A stretch of DNA of 64,000 nt. Source: Takakia lepidozioides (taxonomy: Eukaryota > Streptophyta > Takakiopsida > Takakiales > Takakiaceae). The notes beneath the pieces were generated by a model. That model was not told the origin of the DNA and did not search any database. It worked only from the letters and a program-made list of their open reading frames with translations. The stretch's first letter is position 1, and each line of letters starts with the position of its first letter. The DNA is taken from positions 7,376,001 through 7,440,000 of the forward strand of contig CM060734.1 in NCBI GenBank assembly GCA_030704615.1, given 5' to 3'. Shown piece after piece: positions 57,116 to 64,000 of the stretch. The position numbers and the translations under genes were made by a program.

Positions 57116-60100
57116 ATGAAGAGAGTGAGGGGAATGGAGGATATCAAGGTGAAGAGCACCACGATTCTGCAGAAGCAAACAATTGCAGCACCGCAGGCAG
57201 TGCAGCTGTTAAGGGAGTTGCGATTGGAGGGGCTGCTACGCAAGGACTGGTCCTTGCATCATCGGCAGTAAATGATTCAATTCCTTTAGAACTTTGAGCC
57301 TCGAACATGAGTTACCCAGGTGAGGGGAGTAGATATAGAAATTACTCCCCAGTACCTGCAGCAATTGTTTGATTTGCCATCAGGTCATGTGGATGTGGAT
57401 GAGCACAGGGCAAGATTGCAGATAGGGAATTTGTTCCAAGAAGGGAGTTTCTTTAAGACTCAAGATTACGCTTGTACCAAAGCCGAGTACCCAGGGCTCA
57501 GAGAAGTTGGCCAAATATTGAACGTTCTGTTTGCCATGAAACAGAACCAACAGTATTTGAGCAGGTCATTCACAGAGGAGATCCTGAAAGCTTTGAGGGG
57601 AGAGGATGTAGCTTGGGCGGAGTTAATGTACAATGGTCTGGTGGACAAGATGAAGAGGTTATAGGGCACTGCTGCTGAGTCTCCGATCATTGTGTCTGGT
57701 CCAGTCATTGCCCAAATCATTCTTGATACTCGGGAACGTAAGGAGATGGGAGTGTTTGAGGCAGAAACCACTGCAATTGAAGAGCAGGGGTCTTCACATA
57801 GTGAGGGTGGACTGGCAGGGCAACACCAGTCTAAAAGACAGAAGCGGGGTATGACTGTAGTGGCGGATCCACTGGCTTCACAGAAACCGCAAGATGATGT
57901 TTCCCAAGCTCTTGTGCAGGATGGGGCACAGTAGCACAGAAGGCTGTTATTATTGGAAAAACGGCCTTCGGAGAGGGAAGATGAAGTCAATTTGATACCA
58001 CAGCCACCACAGGCAGTTGACTCAATTGTCTTAGAAGTTCCACAGTTAGAGTATGCTGTGACACAACCCCCAATTGCTCTAGACGGAGAAAGGTTGGACA
58101 TTCCCACTACACAGCAGGTCGTGGCCAAAATTGAGAAGGGTGACCTTCTCTATGAAAACTTTGGCTTGGTAAGGGAATCAATGGTTCCAGAGGTGCAGCG
58201 GTTGTCCAAGGAAAACCCTGCTGTGCCTGTAATACCCACACCTGTGACGGAGGTACCAGGGGTAGAATATCAGGACACTGCAGCACCTGTGGAGGATGAG
58301 GTGGTTCAGGAAGAGAATCTGGTGGGGCAATGGCCTAAATGATTGGTGAGGCATCACACTGTGGAGGATCAGGGAGAACAGCAGCAAGTTCACCATGATG
58401 ACCCTCAGCAGGCCATGCTTATGAGTTCCATAAGCATGACACTTAATTTGTTGGGCACTTATGTGAAATCCCATGTTCCATCTACCCAATTGGCAGCTTT
58501 GAGGGAGGAACTCAGGAAGGAGTTTGAGGCTCGAGTAGATGAGGAGTGTCAATCTCAAGTTACATCAAGAGTTGGAGGACACAAATGTTGCTTTGCAGTT
58601 GGCCAAGGGACATTTGATTGAAGCAGGCCTCGAGCAAGACCAGTTGCATGAAGCACATAAACAACAGTTATACCAATTGCAGGTGAAGCATGAGGGCAAG
58701 TTGCAAGAAGTGAATGTACTACATACAGAGTTGGAGGCAGTACATGAGAAGATGACCATACAATGTGCTACACTCACAACTACTCTTGAGCAAACTGCAT
58801 TAGAAGTTAACAGACAATGGGAGAGATGTATGAGGGCAGAAGCTAAGATAATAGAGCAAGCAAAACTCATTGTTGATATGAAAAATACAATCTGTCGTAA
58901 TGAGAATACTTTCAAACAATACTGACAGGTTGAGGCTGACCATGAGAGGTACATCCTGGAGTTGCAACAAATAGTCATGGTCAATAGAAATGAACTCTCT
59001 GTGGCTAACAAGGCTTGGAAAGAAGCCAATAATCTGGCTGCTGCCTATGTGGGTCTGGTTGAACCTCATGCAAAGCGCATGGAGGCTTTATAGCAGCAGT
59101 TAGATGTGTACAGACTCACGGAGGAGCAGACTCTCAAGGGTGCCACATACGACTTGGTGGATAACCACCTTATGCAGGTCTGGTTAGCACAAGGGTCGGT
59201 AGAAGGCAAAGCACCATGGAAACTCACCCAGGGCGAGATGAATGAGCTCAGATTGCAGGTGCAGAACATTGCCACAACTACTATAGACAATGTCTATAGT
59301 AGAATAGCGGAGCTACAGGAGGACGTGGAAGGCCTGCAGACTCAAGTGGATGACCTGAGTTCAAATATTGACAAGAGAGTCTTTGTTCCCGAGGAGCAGC
59401 TGATGGCTACTTATTTACATGCCAGGACTCTAATTTTTCAATCTTCTTTGTAGGGGGTGCATGAGATGCCAGTGGTAGAAGGGCCAGTGATACCAATACC
59501 ACAGCAGGCGGCTGTGAAGGTAGCTGAACTTGTTGTTACTACAGCCACACCACAACCTGAGGTATGGGGGGATACTGCTTTTAACCCACCTAAGACTCCT
59601 ACTGCACGAGAGTACAGTCGGGCTATGATTATGCCCTTCAACCAAATTCCCATTGTGTTGGATTTGGCTTGGAAGGAATTTAGTCCTCCGCAGTCGTTGG
59701 CACATTACTACCAGATCATGCGCATTTGGTTGCCGGTGGCAACTCGGACTAAGGTTCTTCCGAACAATCGACCCATTGAGGATCATCACTTTGCCAGGTA
59801 CTGGTCTGAGGTAGGTACCATGCTGAAGGAATTAATTGCCTTCCAGGTTGTACATGGGTACATCTATACCAAGACCAAGGAGGTATCTAGTATTGTCATG
59901 GGCTGTGGATTATACTATGCTGCTTGTTTTCTGGCACGCTATCACATTGAGCAGCAGAAGATGCAATCACAATTTCTGAGTTATTCCAGTGGGGATCATT
60001 GGGTTTTACCTTCAGTGCCACCTCATATGTACCTATATGATGCAAAAATCATGATGCAAAAAGATTCACAACTTCGTTCATGGTTTAATTCGGCTTGGAA

Positions 60101-60626
60101 CAATTTGACAACACAGAAATTCGGCCCTGAGGATATTTTCTTTAAGGTGCATGAAGCCTGGACATACTTACACTGTTCCAAAGTCATTGGCACACCTCTC
60201 ACTTATACAGATAAGGAGTTCAGGGTGTTCATTAATTTTGCTTGCAAGTGCATACAACAAGTTGTACAGTTTAAACTTCCAGACATGGTGGGATCACATT
60301 GTATGCCACACAGGATTCCACTTAAAGTTCGGCCGTTAAAACACCTAAGGGGGGACGAGGATTCTGATACTACTGTTTCTTCCGATGACTCTTTTGACAT
60401 GGCAGAGGACTATGCACTTCAGATGGCAGAGAAGAAACGACGGGGATCTCCTATGCCTGAGAGCTTACCTTGTTATCAGCCAAAGGAGGGTCAGACATTT
60501 CCAGGTAGTGCTCAATCATCTCCATCAGCCAGTGACAGGACTCAGGCTCGCACACGGAATCCTTCACGAGACTTTCACCGTCAGAAGGGTGCTAGCTCAC
60601 AAAGGTTTGCTAATCCCAAACAGTAA
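57116..60626 (+). pseudogene. Extra ORF after pol: about 1,170 codons, coiled coil in the middle
   Basis: From the ATG at 57116 one frame can be followed to 60626 through nine stops (57269, 57287, 57308, 57662, 57932, 58340, 58924, 59092 and 59452, approximate) and one frameshift near 58550. The first part (VRGVDIEITPQYLQQLFDLP) resembles the domain that opens many plant retrotransposon-like proteins. Residues about 470-720 are rich in heptads (LHQELEDTNVALQLAKG...ELEAVHEKMT) and should form coiled coils. The last 390 codons (59457-60626) are open and end in a basic Ser/Arg tail. I see no signal peptide or membrane span, so it is not an obvious envelope protein. The function is unknown. Position between pol and the 3' LTR is like the extra ORFs of some plant Ty3 elements. 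Confidence 0.6.
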
Positions 60627-60649
60627 ACCGTGAGGACACGGCTTTTTGA

Positions 60650-60664
60650 GAAGGGGAGGGGTAA
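60650..60664 (+). other. Polypurine tract
   Basis: GAAGGGGAGGGG directly upstream of the TG that opens the 3' LTR (60665). It is the expected plus-strand primer of the retrotransposon. Confidence 0.8.
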
Positions 60665-61562
60665 TGTTAGAGGGCTACTTGGGACTTAGACGCTTTTACG
60701 GGTTCTGTGGGGTACCCTTAATTTTTGCGCAGACTGAGACCAACAGGAGCCTTAGGGGTGGCAGCAGTAGGCTTTAGGGGGGTTACACAACCTGCCACAG
60801 CTTCACACAGCCCGACACAGCTTCGCACAGCTTTACACAGCCAGTCACACCTTCGCACAGCCCGCCACAGTTTCGCACAGCCTCGCACAGCCAGTCACAG
60901 CCCGACACAGCTTTACACAGCCTATCACAGTACATGGGGAACAGTTATCATTGACAGGGAATGACTGTGAAGGAACGACATCTGCAGAGGGAACGTGTTA
61001 CTTCAGGGGTGACGGTTAGTTAGTTAGGTGGTTAAAACAACTTGCGGGTAGATTAGGAGAGCGGCAACGGGAAGGGGAGCACTTCACGGGGAGCGCTTCT
61101 TGGTCATGCATGAGAGGAGATCAGGTGGAGAGCAAGAACGAGAGCACGGAGAAGGAGAGAAGATGAATAGTAGATGCTTGTTACATGCAAAACTGTAGTG
61201 ATACTGTAGGGCAGATTAGAGTCACCATGGCATTGGCCTGATACCTGATAAATCATAATCTGATACTTATTCGATACAATCACACTGTGTAGAGAGACAT
61301 GAGTGAAGCTGTGGAATGAATGCATGATTAACTAGAACTTAGTAGATATTGAAGCAATCTGATGCTTCAGTATACACGGTAAGGTAAATTGATAACATGA
61401 AGGCAAGAAGGAATACAAATAGGAAGCACAACCATGATTCACTAGCTGCAGGTCATGACTGATTGTTCTGAGCGGGCTGAGTGCTTAGAGATATCCAACT
61501 CTTCTATCTTGGAGTTTCCACCTCGGATAGCGAAGGGATGGGTGAGTAAAAGCCGCTCGACA
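60665..61562 (+). repeat. 3' LTR (complete, about 898 bp)
   Basis: It begins TGTTAGAGGG and ends CTCGACA. From 60777 on it matches the 5' LTR. It includes a CACAGC array (60785-60930). Confidence 0.85.
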
Positions 61563-61574
61563 GAGAGCCGCGTT

Positions 61575-62140
61575 TCAAGAAAGATATAGATCGAACAAAT
61601 CCACGTCTGAAATCTTCTCAGGATTACAGAACCTAAGACAGAAAAAGAAAGAACTGGAGGTCGACTACCTGGAGAGAATGAAAACTCTGATCAGGAAGCT
61701 ATCTCAAGCACCAAGGGATGATTTGCAGAAATCATGGTTCATCAACGGACTTCGTCCTGAATATGTAACCATGGTTACAGTCATGCCTAACAACACTTTG
61801 GCTGAAGCAGTAGGAACTGCAAAGAAATTGGAATTGGGATTTCATCAGAGCAGAAGTAAAGATTCCAAGGATGCCTTGGAAGAAGAAGACTCTGATGATG
61901 AAGAACAGCCCAAGCAAAAGAAGAAAGAAGTGATTGATAAAACCACTTTGGATCAGAAGATAGCAGAGGCTATCAAGAATTTTAAAAGATGAGGGGCCAC
62001 GAAAGGCAACATGGTGTCACAAATGCGGGACTGCAGGACACTTGGCAACGGAATGCCACATTAAAGACAAATACTGTGATATTTGTCATATGAACAATCA
62101 TAATACCAGCCATTGTATTTACAACCAACGGGCCAAGAAG
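61575..62140 (+). pseudogene. gag remnant of another Ty3-type element
   Basis: LSQAPRDDLQKSWFINGLRPEYVTMVTVMPNNTLAEAVGTAKKLE matches the conserved C-terminal half of retrotransposon capsid. After a frameshift two zinc knuckles follow: CHKCGTAGHLATEC (about 62019-62060) and CDICHMNNHNTSHC (about 62073-62117). The knuckles differ from the one at 52.0 kb. It starts directly after the 3' LTR, so it may be the inside of a second element sharing that LTR, or an unrelated neighbour. Confidence 0.65.
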
Positions 62141-63203
62141 AGTGGGTACACACGAGAGGTGGGGGTACACCAAGTCCAAATCCGACGGGGAGGATCGGGT
62201 CCAGGAAGACATTATGGTGGAGTTGGACTTCAGTGAAGGTACACGCAGGGTGACAACTTTTCGAGCACTTCTGTGGGATTCTGTTTGGGTGAGGTCTGCC
62301 AGTGGACAACAGTTGATACTTGTTGTGCGAGATAGACCTGGAAGACGGAATGTTCGTCTCTTTATCATGAGATGTTGCTGCGGCGAGTTCTGGAGGTCTT
62401 ACTACCATAACTATACTACACCTCCACAATATTTGCTCCCGGATAGGGCTCTTGAGTTGCTCAGTCACTCTTCTGGGCTAGGGAATATATTGTGACACTA
62501 AGGGAGAATCGGAACAGGTTTGTCCTGGATGTTTGCGCATTTCACGACGTTGTGGAGGAGGTCCCACCTGGCCTCCAATATCTGCATGTTTTCACGAACG
62601 TGACCTCTATAGATATCTTGTATCCTTATGTGCGCCATCTTAATCCAGAAAACGGCAATGCGTAGTGGACGACTACTGCGCCACTCCTAATTCTGGACCT
62701 ATGGTTCGACGACTCGGTGGTTCGAGTTGTGGATATCAACCCAACAACATAGAGCGGTAAGGATTATTGTGGAGGATGATTGGAGGGCACATGCTCCGGG
62801 TTATGGTAGTTCCACAGGTTTCTTATGCCGAAGTGGTCCATTTCTGATGATGGAAGGTCGGAGATGTCGCTGTACAAAATAATCACTTCTAGTTTCCTGA
62901 TGTTTGTATTTTGATCGTGTATGGCAATTTTCTATCTTGTCAATGTGGGGTTGATGTTGTGTTGATGGGGTCTGTAAGTTCAACTGTCGTCTGACCCTAA
63001 ATATGTTACCCTGTCAGTACAATGGCTTGTTCGGGCTACAAGTTTGTGTCTCTTTCCTGTCCTGCAAAATGTTTTTCAGTCGTGACGTGGAATAATGGCG
63101 CCGAAATACCTCATTCAGCATCCTGGACCAGGAGAAACAGACCCTATTATCGAGGTATGAGGACATAATACCGTCAATAAAGGCACAAAAAATCCAATTC
63201 CGC
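62141..63203. other. Region with weak coding signs, no family recognised
   Basis: One frame (about 62465-62758) reads REYIVTLRENRNRFVLDV...GLQYLHVFTNVTSIDILYP and continues after a TAG. It looks protein-like, but I do not recognise it. A possible short exon (acceptor TTTTTCAG at about 63080, donor GAG|GTATGA at about 63153) is too weak to call. Confidence 0.3.
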
Positions 63204-63262
63204 GGATGCCCGCTCATGAGCTCATAGGCTCATGGGCTCATGGGCTCATGGGCTCATGAAAT
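63204..63262. repeat. GGGCTCAT tandem repeat ending GCTCATGAAATAG
   Basis: About five units. Shares its last bases with the repeat at 44800-44882. Confidence 0.75.
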
Positions 63263-64000
63263 AGTAAACCTCTCCTTGAAGGTAACCGCTACATACGGTC
63301 GTTACTACGAGTCCAGTACTCCGAGACGTAGTTCACAACTTCGCAGTCTGACCGTGCAGTCGTTGAAACGACTTGCTAGTTATTTCTGAACTAGTGGTTA
63401 GTGCTCGTGTAGTACGAGATCGTAACTATTCAGCAGCGTGAAGCAACACGGCTACGGCACGTGTCCTTCCTCCAAGAGAACACGTGGAGTTTTCACACCA
63501 AGCCACGCGGCTGTATTCCCGGCGTGCACACGGTGGGGAAGTCGGAAACCCCGGTCAAAGTCCACTGTGGTCAAGGTCCAAGATTCAGTCAACGCCGCGC
63601 GTGGCGACACCTTAAAAATTATCTTGCAGTCAGCGTCACGACTGACTGGAATGACTCCGACCACGTAATGACCGGCACGACAGGGCTATCCGATAGTTCT
63701 TTTCGGACTCGTAGTCGCCTAGTCGTTTTTTGACTAAAACGACTGGGTTTCCAGTCGTTTTTTGAGTCGTTATTTCGGCGATTCCTTGTAGCGGGGGATT
63801 TTAAAAATTTTGTGGAGTGCAGAGATATTGGCATTGTGGATGCCACCTCTCGTTCCCGCAGTGATGACGGTTGAATGGCCGGTGGTCCAGACTCTTTGGC
63901 GGATAGTTAGGATGAGTGGAGCATATTTTTGTCGTTTGTCTAAAGTGGAGGAGCTGGGGTAATGATCATGGCAGTATGTAAATTTGATAAAGTGTATGGT
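63263..64000. other. No gene recognised
   Basis: It contains AGTCGTTTTTTGA/AACGACT inverted motifs (about 63700-63775). I see nothing else. Confidence 0.4.

Larger units (their letters stand above)
50637..61562 (+). mobile_element. Ty3-type LTR retrotransposon, decayed, with an extra ORF after pol
   Basis: Two direct long terminal repeats (50637-51491, 60665-61562) enclose gag-pol (about 51840-56110) and a second long ORF (57116-60626). A primer-binding-like TTTGGCGACC...GGGG follows the 5' LTR directly, and a purine tract precedes the 3' LTR. Over about 280 bases I count roughly 17 differences between the LTRs by eye, so the insertion is not recent. The 5' LTR lacks its first 115 bp or so. 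Confidence 0.85.

Noticed and set aside
51840-60626. A variant genetic code with TAA/TAG read as glutamine, as in some green algae
   Set aside because: TGA stops occur as well, the neighbouring LINE and ParB-methyltransferase genes end normally, and decay by C-to-T changes explains all but one of the stops.
1-64000. tRNA and rRNA genes
   Set aside because: I saw no convincing cloverleaf or rRNA core sequence by eye. A covariance-model scan was not possible.

Overview
The window looks like nuclear DNA of a streptophyte (land plant or charophyte green alga) with a large, repeat-rich genome. A charophyte such as Chara is my best guess but cannot be proved here. Evidence: the one clear host gene has about 14 exons with GT-AG introns and matches a plant-specific nuclear protein family. 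The rest is plant-type transposons in several layers of insertion, and I see no bacterial operons.

Layout. 1-981: broken 5' part of a ParB-like/methyltransferase gene (copy A, minus). 3596-16694 (minus): host gene related to the Arabidopsis At4g29790/At2g19390 family, with a chain of LINE 3' ends in one intron (8.55-11.75 kb). 19.6-21.46 kb: an L1-type LINE cut off by a transposon end. 21458-22362 and 33678-33880: two halves of an older element (copy E). It is split by 22363-33677, an 11.3-kb Mutator-like transposon with inverted ends and a perfect 9-bp target duplication. 34.3-36.3 kb: copy C of the ParB-like exon, a retropepsin fragment and a SET-like ORF. 36.3-37.3 and 49.7-50.6 kb: a pair of roughly 1-kb inverted repeats around a MULE transposase remnant, two palindromic tandem arrays and copy D (39469-44656). 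50637-61562: a decayed Ty3-type LTR retrotransposon with an extra long ORF after pol. Another gag remnant and unassigned DNA follow.

The central finding is the intact-looking Mutator-like element. It carries two divergent genes: a MULE transposase with a SWIM zinc finger (minus), and an intron-rich gene (plus) that joins a ParB/sulfiredoxin-like domain to a domain that looks like a beta-class DNA methyltransferase. That architecture is known to me from phages and bacteria, not from plant transposons. Five copies or fragments of the gene (A-E) lie in this window, with shared splice sites and phases. The element's introns hold eleven copies of a 20-bp near-palindrome and its ends hold other palindromes. 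A reasonable hypothesis is that the accessory protein reads palindromic sites and modifies or marks the transposon's own DNA. The methyltransferase part lacks an obvious catalytic motif IV, so activity is open.

All domain calls, splice sites and alignments were made by eye. No database search was possible.
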